A DNA stretch of 21,091 nt from JBKDZR01 sp047971485 (lineage in GTDB: Bacteria; Pseudomonadota; Alphaproteobacteria; Rhodobacterales; Rhodobacteraceae), in contig JBKDZR010000139.1 in assembly GCA_047971485.1 (NCBI GenBank), forward strand, positions 1 to 21,091, in the 5' to 3' direction. A program made the position numbers and the translations under genes. Of the stretch, positions 10,610 through 17,664 are shown one piece after another. The first letter of the stretch is position 1; each line of letters begins with the position of its first letter. The notes below the pieces were generated by a model. That model was not told where the DNA came from, did not search any database, and saw only the letters and a list, made by a program, of their open reading frames with translations.

Positions 10610-11289
10610 CCACTGTCGAGCTGCTGGCGACGCAGGGTTATCATGTGATCGCCATGGATCGCAGCGAGGCGGTTCTGGAACGGGCGGAAGCGCTGCGCGC
10701 CCGTGGCCTGAATGTCGAGGGGCGGATCGTCGATGTGACTGATCCGGGCCAGGTGGATGTGGCCCTGGCCGATCTGGGGCCGATTCACGTTGTTGTCGCG
10801 GCCGCCGGAATCCTTATCCCCAAGCCGATCGCCCAGCAGACCGATGCCGATTTTCAGCGCACATTTGATGTCAATGTCTTCGGCATGTTCCGGCTGGCCC
10901 GCCAGGCGCTTGCCCATATGGGCGAAGGGGGGCGGATCGTGATGATCGCGTCGCGCGGGGTGCTGGGGGATCGTGACAACGTGGCCTATATCTCATCGAA
11001 GGCTGCGGTGGTTGGCATGGTCCGTGCCATGGCTTTTGAATTGCGCGACCGGCTGATCTGCGTCAATGCCGTCGCCCCGGGCTTTACCCGGACCCCGATG
11101 ATCGCTGCCTTCGGGGCCGAGGGGATCGCCGCCGCTGCCAGCCGTGAGGCGCGGGGCCGGCCGGCCGATCCTGCAGAAATCGCCCCGGCCATCGCTTTTC
11201 TTGCCTCGCCGGAGGCTGCGCTGATCACCGGCCAAACCCTGTTTGTCGATGGCGGCAAGTCCCTGGGCGGGCTGGCCGGCGCGGTCTGA
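10564..11289 (+). CDS. SDR family NAD(P)-dependent oxidoreductase
   Basis: This 241-residue short-chain dehydrogenase has SGGAQGIG (7-14) and Asp32 after the second strand, favouring NAD(H). AAAG replaces NNAG (79-82). The active site is Ser130, Tyr142 and Lys146 (AYISSK), followed by the PGFTRTPM cofactor loop and the GQTLFVDGG end typical of the family. GAGGAGAGG before ATG 10564 is a good ribosome site, lying inside the hydrolase gene, so the two are cotranscribed. Together with the BVMO and hydrolase it may interconvert an alcohol and ketone in the ring-opening route. After it, only 25 bp separate its stop from the end of a decayed gene on the other strand. Confidence 0.88.
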   Translation: METAIISGGAQGIGLATVELLATQGYHVIAMDRSEAVLERAEALRARGLNVEGRIVDVTDPGQVDVALADLGPIHVVVAAAGILIPKPIAQQTDADFQRTFDVNVFGMFRLARQALAHMGEGGRIVMIASRGVLGDRDNVAYISSKAAVVGMVRAMAFELRDRLICVNAVAPGFTRTPMIAAFGAEGIAAAASREARGRPADPAEIAPAIAFLASPEAALITGQTLFVDGGKSLGGLAGAV

Positions 11290-11314
11290 AGGGGCGGCCA
11301 GCCAGCCCTTGGGT

Positions 11315-11995
11315 TCAGCCATGACGCGGCGGGCGAGGCCCAGGGCCCCGATCCCGGTCAGCAGAAGCGGCAGTCCCGCCGGCAGCGGGACGGGCGCGAT
11401 GGCGGCCGGGATCACTTCGAAGGCCATGAACAGGGTGTTCTGGGTGGTGGGGTTGAAGTTGTCATCCGCCGCGATGATCAGCGATCTGTTGCCATTGGCC
11501 AGCACCTTGCCCCAGCTCATGGCCTCCATGTTGTCCAGATCCACGCCCATGAACGGATCGCCCATATCCAGCAGAACCGCGCGCGTCATCGGGCTATAGG
11601 CTACCCCGGCCAGGCTGACAGTGTTCAGGATATCCGTCGCCGCGCCGATTTCTGCGTAGACGACGGACACGCCGTTTTTGCCGGTGGCAAAGTCATAATC
11701 GCGCTCCAGCGCCAGGAACGTGCCCTCATCCACGGCCAGCAGTTCAACCAGCCCGAGGCCACCTGCGCCAATCCCCGACCGAAGGGGGGCAGATCATAGG
11801 CATATTGGGCGATGGGCGCGCCGCCGTCGGCATCGAGCTGGGTGATCCGGACGCTCGCGCCTTGGGTCGTGTCCGAGGGTGGGCCATCCTCGATCAGCGG
11901 GCCTTCGTTGCCGACAAAGACCTTGCCGCCTGGGCTGCCGTTCCGGCGGCAAGGGTCGTGATGGCCAGGGGCGCAAGCACGTGACGAACCAACAT
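11315..11995 (-). pseudogene. Broken esterase-like phytase family gene with VPLPA-CTERM tail
   Basis: Pieces of one secreted protein occur in three frames. From ATG 11995 (GGAG upstream) runs a signal peptide MLVRHVLAPLAITTLAAG...AQA, after which that frame ends early. A second frame (about 11950-11770) gives GKVFVGNEGPLIEDGPPSD and QLDADGG...YAYDLPP. A third frame (about 11760-11325) gives GLVELLAVDEGTFLALERDY, NMEAMSWGKVLANGNRSL, AADDNFNPTTQ and then the sorting tail VPLPAGLPLLLTGIGALG with an Arg pair. The middle and end match the C-terminal half of 'esterase-like activity of phytase' proteins as I know them. About 150-200 residues expected between signal peptide and GNEGP are absent. A last one-base shift is needed to reach TGA 11317. 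It looks like a deletion plus frameshifts; sequencing errors could explain the shifts but not the deletion. Confidence 0.7.
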
Positions 11996-12081
11996 AGTCC
12001 TGTTCTCCGTTCTGGTTGGGACCAGGCCAGCCTAACGGCGGTTCGTAACGGTTTTTTGGAGAGGTCCCGGGTAGATCCGGA

Positions 12082-12504
12082 TCAACGCATGGACGGAACA
12101 GCCCGGGGTTTTGCGTCTTCGATGGCCATATGCAGCGATTGCGCGATCCGCTCGGCGCGGGCGATGACATGGGCGGCGCCTGTGGGGGGGCAGACCTCGG
12201 CGGCAGTTTCGCGGAACAAGGCCAGCCAGCGCTCAAATTCGGCCCAGTGCACGGGCAGGCCGATATGGGCCGGCACCGGCGCCCCGTGATACCGGCCGGT
12301 TCCCAGGGCGACCGAGGACCAGAAGGCCGTCATTTGCTCCAGATGGGGGCCCCAATCGGTGATTCGTGTGGCGAAAATGGGCCCCAGAACAGCATCGTCC
12401 CGGATTTTGGCATAGAATTGGTGGACGAGGGTGCGCAGGATCGTTTCATTCAGCCCGGTGCGGGCCATGATCGCGGTGGTCTGTTCAGAGGCGGGGCTTG
12501 GCAC
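12082..12504 (-). CDS. Group III truncated haemoglobin
   Basis: This 140-residue globin has the group III pattern: FYAKIRDDAVLGPIF (30-44), WGPHLEQMTAFW (51-62), LGTGRYHGAP (68-76), and HIGLPVHWAEFERWLALF (80-97). His80 is the probable proximal haem ligand, and His54 and Tyr31 are candidate distal residues. Such proteins bind O2 and NO and are linked to NO tolerance in some bacteria. GTG at 12504 with GGAG six bases upstream is the best start. The gene is divergent from the Rrf2-type regulator, with an 87-bp shared gap that contains a dyad resembling NsrR sites, so NO-responsive control is plausible. It is not a full flavohaemoglobin, because no reductase domain is present. Confidence 0.9.
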   Translation of the reverse strand: MPSPASEQTTAIMARTGLNETILRTLVHQFYAKIRDDAVLGPIFATRITDWGPHLEQMTAFWSSVALGTGRYHGAPVPAHIGLPVHWAEFERWLALFRETAAEVCPPTGAAHVIARAERIAQSLHMAIEDAKPRAVPSMR

Positions 12505-12552
12505 GGCGGTCTCCGGTGGCGGGGCTTGATTTCGACCTGGGCTCTGCTAATA

Positions 12553-12567
12553 GGTATTGTAAATGCC
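12553..12567. promoter_or_regulatory. NsrR/Rrf2-type operator candidate
   Basis: GGTATTGTAAATGCC contains inverted half sites GGYATT and AATRCC around three bases. This resembles the TGYATT...AATRCA dyads bound by NsrR repressors. It lies in the gap between the truncated haemoglobin gene and the Rrf2-type gene, 25 bases before the latter's ATG, so it could repress both directions. Confidence 0.45.
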
Positions 12568-12591
12568 TTTTCAGATCAATGCCTGGCTGCG

Positions 12592-13008
12592 ATGCGTCTG
12601 ACCTCCTTCACCGATTATGGGCTGCGCATGCTGATGCGGCTGGCCAGTGATCCGGGCCGGGCGTTTTCCACCGCCGAATTGGCCAGGGAATTCGGGCTTT
12701 CCAGACATCACCTGACCAAGATCATGCAGCGCCTGGCGCAGGGCGGCATCGTGCAGACCCGCCGGGGCGGCGGCGGCGGCGCGATGTTGCGACATGATGC
12801 CGCAGCTATCCGGCTGGGAGATGTCGTGCGACTGCTTGAACAGGGCCAGCCACTGGTGGAGTGTTTGGGGCCAGAGGGTGGTGCCTGCTCGATCAGCGGG
12901 GGCTGTCGGTTGAAGGCAAAGCTTATAATCGCCAGAGAACGGTTTCTCGATGACCTAAATCAATCCACTCTTGACGATATTGCGTTACCCGCCCGTGAAG
13001 CGGCATGA
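12592..13008 (+). CDS. Rrf2 family transcriptional regulator, NsrR-like
   Basis: This 138-residue DNA-binding protein carries an iron-sulphur cluster site. The winged helix covers about residues 1-75: MRLTSFTDYGLRMLMRLA at the start, and the recognition helix around FGLSRHHLTKIMQRLA. Three cysteines, Cys91, Cys99 and Cys105 in VECLGPEGGACSISGGC, match NsrR and its relatives (NO-sensing Fe-S repressors), although the first spacing (seven residues) is longer than in NsrR proteins I know. The tail LNQSTLDDI also fits NsrR. The open frame goes far upstream, but ATG 12592 starts exactly at the domain. No strong ribosome site precedes it. It lies 19 bp before ccoN on the same strand, so it is probably first in the oxidase operon and autoregulated. 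Another Rrf2 sensor (iron or redox) is the alternative. Confidence 0.82.
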   Translation: MRLTSFTDYGLRMLMRLASDPGRAFSTAELAREFGLSRHHLTKIMQRLAQGGIVQTRRGGGGGAMLRHDAAAIRLGDVVRLLEQGQPLVECLGPEGGACSISGGCRLKAKLIIARERFLDDLNQSTLDDIALPAREAA

Positions 13009-13027
13009 TGATGAAAAAGGAAGCAGG

Positions 13028-14656
13028 ATGACCGGTACGCTAAGCATACCCGAACGCCAGTTCGGTCTGGTCTTGTCTATTCTCGTTGCGATTATGGGTC
13101 TTGCGATGGCGGCGACGGCCCGGCACGGGGTCATGGCCGTGCATGGGTTCATGGCGCTGGGGCTGGGCCTCTGGCTGGTTTTCGTGCTGGGTGGATCCCT
13201 GTATGAGGCTAACGCCCGTACCGAACGGATGACCCGTTACTACGATGCGCCGACGAAGTTCGGCATCGTGATGACGCTGATCTGGGCAATGATCGGCATG
13301 GGTGTCGGGGTCTGGGTGGCCGGCCTTCTGTACTGGCCCGAGGGAACCCCGATGGTGCCGTGGAGCAGTTTTGGCCGCCTGCGCCCGGTACACACCACCG
13401 GGATCATCTTTGGCTTTGGCGGTAACGCCCTGATCGCCACCTCGTTTCATGTGCTGCAGCGCACCTCGCGCGCGCGGCTGGCCGATTCCGTCAGCCCGTG
13501 GGTCGTGTTGCTGGGCTTCAACCTGTTCTGCTTCTGGGCGGTCAGCGGCTACATGATGGGTAGCACCCAGTCCAAGGAATACGCCGAGGCCGAATGGTAC
13601 GCCGACATCCTGCTGGTCATCGTCTGGGTCACCTATTTCGTGCTGTACATGCGGACCCTGGCACGGCGGAATGAGCCCCATATTTATGTGGCCAACTGGT
13701 ATTACCTGGCCTTTATCCTGGTGGTGGCGATGCTGCATATCGTCAACAACCTGGCCATCCCGGTGCGCCTGACCGCCGCCGAAAGCTTCCCGATCTGGTC
13801 CGGGGTGCAGGACGCGATGGTGCAATGGTGGTATGGTCATAACGCGGTGGCGTTCTTCCTGACCGCCGGGTTCCTGGGCCTGCTCTATTATTTCCTGCCG
13901 GTGCGTTCGGGCCGGCCGATCTGGTCCTACCGTTTGTCGATCGTCGGGTTCTGGGGCATCACCTTTTTCTACATCTGGGTCGGATCGCACCATCTGCACT
14001 ACACTGCGCTGCCCTATTGGGTGCAGACCTTGGGGATGACCTTCTCGGTGGTGCTGCTGGTGCCCTCCTGGGCATCGGCCGGGAATGCCATCGCCACGCT
14101 GAACGGTGCCTGGCACAAGGTGCGAGATGACGCGACGCTGCGCTTCATGTTCGTGGCGGCGGTGTTCTACGGGATGTCCACGTTTGAGGGGTCCTTCCTG
14201 TCGATCCGGCCGGTCACCTCGCTGAGCCATTACACCGACTGGACCGTGGGCCATGTGCATTCCGGGACACTGGGTTGGGTGGCGATGATTGTCTTTGGAG
14301 CGATCTACACACTGGTGCCGCAATTGTCGGGGCGTGAACAGATGGCCTCGCCCAAGGCGATTGAATGGCACTTCTGGCTGGCTGTGGTCGGCACGCTGGT
14401 CTACGTCGTGTCGATGTGGAATGCGGGCATCACCCAGGGCCTGATGTGGCGGGCCTATGATGAAAGCGGCGCCCTGTCCTACAGTTTCATCCAGTCGGTT
14501 GAGGCCATGGCCCCTTACTATCTGTTGCGGACCATCGGTGGTGCGCTGTTCTGGGCTGGCGCGATCATCTGCGGGATCAACTGCTGGGTGACGATGCGCG
14601 CGGCGCGGGGTGGCGAGGCTGCTGACCGTCCCCTGATTGCACAGCCGGGGGAGTGA
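13028..14656 (+). CDS. ccoN: cbb3-type cytochrome c oxidase subunit I
   Basis: This is the catalytic membrane subunit of the high-affinity cbb3 oxidase, which reduces O2 to water and conserves proton-motive force. All metal ligands are visible in the 542-residue protein: His122 and His411 for haem b, His409 for haem b3, and His271, His321 and His322 for CuB. Tyr315, the crosslinked active-site tyrosine, sits one turn before the HH pair. About 12 or more hydrophobic helices are seen. The start at 13028 follows an AAGGAAGCAGG stretch; the longer frame begins inside the regulator gene. The N terminus is about 60 residues longer than in the Pseudomonas stutzeri enzyme, which is normal in Rhodobacterales. 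It is followed four bases later by ccoO. Confidence 0.96.
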   Translation: MTGTLSIPERQFGLVLSILVAIMGLAMAATARHGVMAVHGFMALGLGLWLVFVLGGSLYEANARTERMTRYYDAPTKFGIVMTLIWAMIGMGVGVWVAGLLYWPEGTPMVPWSSFGRLRPVHTTGIIFGFGGNALIATSFHVLQRTSRARLADSVSPWVVLLGFNLFCFWAVSGYMMGSTQSKEYAEAEWYADILLVIVWVTYFVLYMRTLARRNEPHIYVANWYYLAFILVVAMLHIVNNLAIPVRLTAAESFPIWSGVQDAMVQWWYGHNAVAFFLTAGFLGLLYYFLPVRSGRPIWSYRLSIVGFWGITFFYIWVGSHHLHYTALPYWVQTLGMTFSVVLLVPSWASAGNAIATLNGAWHKVRDDATLRFMFVAAVFYGMSTFEGSFLSIRPVTSLSHYTDWTVGHVHSGTLGWVAMIVFGAIYTLVPQLSGREQMASPKAIEWHFWLAVVGTLVYVVSMWNAGITQGLMWRAYDESGALSYSFIQSVEAMAPYYLLRTIGGALFWAGAIICGINCWVTMRAARGGEAADRPLIAQPGE

Positions 14657-14660
14657 ACCG

Positions 14661-15389
14661 ATGCTGAAGATTCAATACAACCTCGAAAAAGTTTCGATGG
14701 GGCTGGTGGGGGCGATCATCCTGGTCGCCTCGATCGGGGGGGCGCTGGAAATCGCGCCGCTGACCAAGGTCAATGAAACGGTGAACCTGCCTGACGATCT
14801 GCGGCCGCACACGCCGCTGGAGCTGGCTGGGCGCGAGATTTACATCCGCGAGGGCTGCTATGCCTGCCACAGCCAGATGGTGCGCAGCCTTGCCGATGAA
14901 CTGGACCGCTACGGCCCCTATTCACTGGCCGGTGAAAGCGCCTATGACAGGCCGATGCTGTGGGGATCCAAGCGCACCGGTCCCGATCTGGCCCGTTTGG
15001 GCGAGAAATATTCGGACAGTTGGCATGTCGATCACCTGATTGATCCCCGCGCGGTGGTGCCGGCCTCGATCATGCCGGCTTACCCGTGGCTGACCCGCCC
15101 GCTGGATACCGAGTTGCTGGAGGATTCCCTGGCCACCCTGGCCTTTCTGGGTGTGCCCTATGACGAGGAAATGGTCGCTGCGGCCGAGGCCGATGCCCGC
15201 GCGCAGAGCAACCCCGACAGTGACGGGGCAGACGGGGTGCGCGAACGCTATGGTGACACGGTTGCCGTGCGCGCCTTTGATGGCAACCCGTCGGTGCTGA
15301 CCGAAATGGACGCTGTGGTGGCCTATCTGCAATCGCTGGGCCGGTTGACCGGTGCGCCTTATGAAATTGTGGCGGAGAACGGCCAATGA
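14661..15389 (+). CDS. ccoO: cbb3-type cytochrome c oxidase monohaem subunit II
   Basis: This 242-residue membrane-anchored cytochrome c carries electrons to CcoN. One N-terminal hydrophobic helix at about 14-34 is followed by a periplasmic domain with a single haem site CYACH (66-70). A probable methionine ligand is in IMPAYPW, and SKRTGPDLARLG is typical of CcoO. ATG 14661 is chosen over an upstream ATG because the protein begins MLKIQYNLEK, the usual CcoO start, and GGGGAG precedes it. Its stop overlaps the ccoQ start (ATGA). The length is slightly above the minimum for the family because of an acidic insert (ADARAQSNPDSDGADG). Confidence 0.95.
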   Translation: MLKIQYNLEKVSMGLVGAIILVASIGGALEIAPLTKVNETVNLPDDLRPHTPLELAGREIYIREGCYACHSQMVRSLADELDRYGPYSLAGESAYDRPMLWGSKRTGPDLARLGEKYSDSWHVDHLIDPRAVVPASIMPAYPWLTRPLDTELLEDSLATLAFLGVPYDEEMVAAAEADARAQSNPDSDGADGVRERYGDTVAVRAFDGNPSVLTEMDAVVAYLQSLGRLTGAPYEIVAENGQ

Positions 15390-15550
15390 CCCATGATACG
15401 CTGGTGTACCTTGCCAAGACCGTGGGTCTGTTCTGGCTGTTCGGGTTTTTCATCATCGTCGTTATCCGGGCCTATGCCCCGTCGCGCCGTGCCGGGTATG
15501 ACGCTGTGGCCCGCTCGGTTCTCTTGCCCGAAGAGGAAGACCTGAAATGA
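15386..15550 (+). CDS. ccoQ: cbb3-type oxidase small subunit CcoQ
   Basis: This 54-residue single-helix membrane protein reads MTHDTLVYLAKTVGLFWLFG at the start, a hydrophobic helix at about 12-27, then RAYAPSRRAGYD and an acidic end. This is the classic CcoQ arrangement; the subunit stabilises the oxidase complex. Its start overlaps the ccoO stop (ATGA, 15386-15389) and its stop overlaps the ccoP start (ATGA, 15547-15550), so translation of the three genes is tightly coupled. It is easily missed because of its size. Confidence 0.93.
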   Translation: MTHDTLVYLAKTVGLFWLFGFFIIVVIRAYAPSRRAGYDAVARSVLLPEEEDLK

Positions 15551-16428
15551 GCGATCACGACCACAAGATCGAGATTGATCCGGTTTCCGGCTACGGCACC
15601 ACCGGGCATGACTGGGCGGGGATCAAGGAACTGAACCGCCCGTTTCCCAAACTGGTGCTTTGGGCGCTGGGGCTGACCTTCACCTATTCGGTGATTGCCT
15701 GGATCCTGCTGCCGGCCTGGCCCGTGGGCCGTGACGGTACGCCCGGTTTGCTGAAGCTGGATCAGGGTGTCATTGCCATGGAGGATTTCGCTCGGATCGA
15801 GGATTCCCGCCAGGACTGGATGGGGCGCTTTGCCTCGGACGACTACGCCGCGCTGGCGGCCGATGCCGGGTTGATGGCCACGGCGATGCCGGCGGCGGAA
15901 CGCCTGTTCGCCGATAACTGCGCCGCCTGTCATGGGGCCGAGGGGCGGGGCGGCCCGGGCTATCCGGTGCTGTCGGATGGCTACTGGCTGTGGGGGGGCA
16001 CGCCCGATCAGATCGCCGAGACCATCCGCGTGGGCATCAATGCCGAAGACCTTGACACCCGCATCGCGGAAATGGCCGCCTATGACTGGATGAGCTTCGA
16101 TGAGCGCACCGCACTGGCCCATTATGTCGCCGGGCTGAAGGACGGCACCGCCGATCAGGGCAGCCCTGCCGCCACTGTGTTCGCCGAAAACTGCGCCTCG
16201 TGCCACGGCGATGGCGGGGTCGGAGGGCTGGAGGTCGGCGCCCCGTCCCTGACCGATGGATCGGTGATCTTCGGGCAGGACGAGGCGACGGTGATGGACA
16301 TCCTGCGTCACGGCCGGCGCAGCGTCATGCCCGCTTGGGCCGGGCGTCTGTCCGATGCCGACATCAATCTGCTGACGGTCTATGTTGCCGGGCTCGACCA
16401 GGGCGCGGAGGGACAGGTGGCGGAATGA
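15547..16428 (+). CDS. ccoP: cbb3-type cytochrome c oxidase dihaem subunit III
   Basis: This 293-residue membrane-anchored dihaem cytochrome c is the entry point for electrons from the cytochrome c pool. The N terminus HKIEIDPVSGYGTTGHDWAG and GIKELNRPFPK are conserved in CcoP; one helix at about 35-57 anchors it. Two haem sites, CAACH (125-129) and CASCH (216-220), mark two cytochrome c domains, with methionine ligands expected in the MAAYDWMS and VMPAWAG segments. Length and order are standard. The stop overlaps the next small ORF by ATGA (16425-16428). Confidence 0.96.
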   Translation: MSDHDHKIEIDPVSGYGTTGHDWAGIKELNRPFPKLVLWALGLTFTYSVIAWILLPAWPVGRDGTPGLLKLDQGVIAMEDFARIEDSRQDWMGRFASDDYAALAADAGLMATAMPAAERLFADNCAACHGAEGRGGPGYPVLSDGYWLWGGTPDQIAETIRVGINAEDLDTRIAEMAAYDWMSFDERTALAHYVAGLKDGTADQGSPAATVFAENCASCHGDGGVGGLEVGAPSLTDGSVIFGQDEATVMDILRHGRRSVMPAWAGRLSDADINLLTVYVAGLDQGAEGQVAE

Positions 16429-16583
16429 CGATTCAAAGCCAGAAACGACTGGCCGTTCTCGGGGCGCTGGCCCTGATCGCGGTCTTTCTTGGGGCCAATG
16501 CGCATCTGTTGACCGTCGCATTCGGATCCCAACCCGAATGCCGTGCCGTCGCTCATGCCGCGCCGGCCAAGACCGCGTGTTGA
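16425..16583 (+). CDS. Small membrane-anchored or secreted protein, 52 aa, in the cbb3 operon
   Basis: The frame starts with ATGA overlapping the ccoP stop and encodes 52 residues: a basic start MTIQSQKR, a hydrophobic helix LAVLGALALIAVFLGANAHL, then a short periplasmic tail with two cysteines (Cys39 and the C-terminal Cys52) flanking a His. I do not recognise a named family, though similar short 'GANAHL...SQP.C' proteins seem familiar from Rhodobacteraceae genomes. The cysteine pair and histidine could bind copper or form a disulfide, which would suit an oxidase assembly helper, but this is a guess. It lies 12 bp before the DUF2189 gene. It is not CcoH, which is about 150 residues. Confidence 0.65.
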   Translation: MTIQSQKRLAVLGALALIAVFLGANAHLLTVAFGSQPECRAVAHAAPAKTAC

Positions 16584-16595
16584 AGGAGGCCACCC

Positions 16596-17396
16596 ATGCT
16601 TGAACCTCTTCCGGAAGTTGTGCGGCCGGAGCGGCCGGCCCCCCCCTATAGGCGCGAGTTGTCGGATGATGCCGCCATTGGCTGGCTCAAGGCGGGCCTG
16701 GCCGATTTGCGCGCCGATCCCGTATCCAGCATCGCCTATGGCCTGGGCCTGACGCTGCTGTCCTACGCGACGCTTTGGGGGCTTTATGCCAGCAATCTGA
16801 TCTATCTGGCGTTGCCGGCGATTTCGGGGTTTTTGATCATTGGGCCGTTCCTTGCGGTTGGTCTTTATGAAAAAAGCCGTCGTCGTGCCGAGGGACGGGG
16901 GATGGGCCTGCTGGAAATGATCACCTTCCGGCCCGTATCCGCCGCGCAGCTGGCCTATGCCGGGTTGCTTATGGGGCTGCTGATCCTGTTTTGGCTGCGG
17001 GCAGCCGACCTGCTGTATGCGCTGTTCTTTGGGCTGACGCCGTTCCCGGGGGCTGGCGATGCGCTGAGCAACGTGTTTACCACCTTCCGCGGCTGGATGC
17101 TGATCCTGACCGGGACGGGGGTGGGCGGTCTGTTTGCTGCTTTCGCGTTTGCCCTTAGCGCGTTTTCTGTGCCGCTGCTGGTCTTTGGCAAAACCGATGC
17201 GCTGACCGCCATGGGGACCAGCTTTGCCATCACCACCCAGAACCTGCGGCCTATGCTGACCTGGGGGGCAATTGTCACGGTTGGGCTGGGAATTTCGGCG
17301 GTGACCGGCTTGCTGGGTCTGATCGTTGTGTTCCCGGTGCTTGGCCACGGCACCTGGCACGCCTATCGTGCCGTTTGGCCTGATCAAGAAGGATGA
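16596..17396 (+). CDS. DUF2189 domain-containing membrane protein
   Basis: This 266-residue integral membrane protein has a hydrophilic first 45 residues followed by six hydrophobic segments. The patterns WLKAGLADLRADPVSSIAYG, FLIIGPFLAVGLYEKSRR and GWMLILTGTGVGGLFAAFAF with PLLVFGKTDALTAM, and the end PVLGHGTWHAYRAV, fit the DUF2189 family. Its function is unknown. AAGGAGG six bases before ATG is a strong ribosome site. The stop overlaps the ccoS start by ATGA (17393-17396), and the gene lies between ccoP and ccoS, where ccoGHI would be expected, so a role in biogenesis or function of the oxidase is a reasonable inference. Confidence 0.82.
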   Translation: MLEPLPEVVRPERPAPPYRRELSDDAAIGWLKAGLADLRADPVSSIAYGLGLTLLSYATLWGLYASNLIYLALPAISGFLIIGPFLAVGLYEKSRRRAEGRGMGLLEMITFRPVSAAQLAYAGLLMGLLILFWLRAADLLYALFFGLTPFPGAGDALSNVFTTFRGWMLILTGTGVGGLFAAFAFALSAFSVPLLVFGKTDALTAMGTSFAITTQNLRPMLTWGAIVTVGLGISAVTGLLGLIVVFPVLGHGTWHAYRAVWPDQEG

Positions 17397-17578
17397 GCCT
17401 GCTCACCCTTATCCCGTTGTCGATCGGCCTTGGGCTGATCGGCCTCTGGGCGTTTTTCTGGGCATTGCGCAACGGTCAGTTCGAGGATCCCGAAGGGGCG
17501 GCCTGGCGGGTCATTCCGCCGGAAAGCCGGACCGATGCGGCGGAGACACAGGACAGTTCCCCGGCCAGAAAAACGTAA
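17393..17578 (+). CDS. ccoS: cbb3-type cytochrome oxidase assembly protein CcoS
   Basis: This 61-residue single-helix membrane protein has MSLLTLIPLSIGLGLIGLWAF... as its helix, followed by FWALRNGQFEDPEGAAWRV. The motif GQFeDpeg after a short helix is diagnostic of CcoS, which is needed for haem and copper insertion into CcoN. Its start overlaps the DUF2189 stop by four bases. It ends the operon; the usual companions ccoG, ccoH and ccoI are not in the window. Confidence 0.93.
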   Translation: MSLLTLIPLSIGLGLIGLWAFFWALRNGQFEDPEGAAWRVIPPESRTDAAETQDSSPARKT

Positions 17579-17591
17579 TCCAACCCGTGCC

Positions 17592-17614
17592 CATGGCCCC
17601 TTTTGGGGGCTGTG
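17592..17614. terminator. Possible hairpin between convergent ccoS and glpD
   Basis: CATGGCCCC (17592-17600) pairs with GGGGCTGTG (17606-17614) around TTTTG, with two T:G wobbles. It lies in the 86-bp gap between convergent genes. No T-run follows on either strand, so it is at best a weak or Rho-assisted terminator. Confidence 0.3.
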
Positions 17615-17664
17615 AGCGGGGGAGAATGTTTTACGCCGGCGCAAATGCATGGGGGGCCAACTGG

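Noticed and set aside
10993..11733. Intact 246-codon minus-strand gene
   Set aside because: The first half is the phytase-like/VPLPA fragment, but the last ~100 codons are simply the antisense of the SDR gene; the frame is a broken gene running on after losing its stop.
12566..12579. FNR box upstream of the regulator-ccoN operon
   Set aside because: Only one half site (ATCAA, 12575-12579) is present; the opposite half reads CCTTT and does not match TTGAT.
13040..14371. 443-codon minus-strand frame over ccoN
   Set aside because: Antisense to ccoN, whose metal ligands are all present; composition is His/Gln/Arg-rich as expected for a shadow of a membrane protein.
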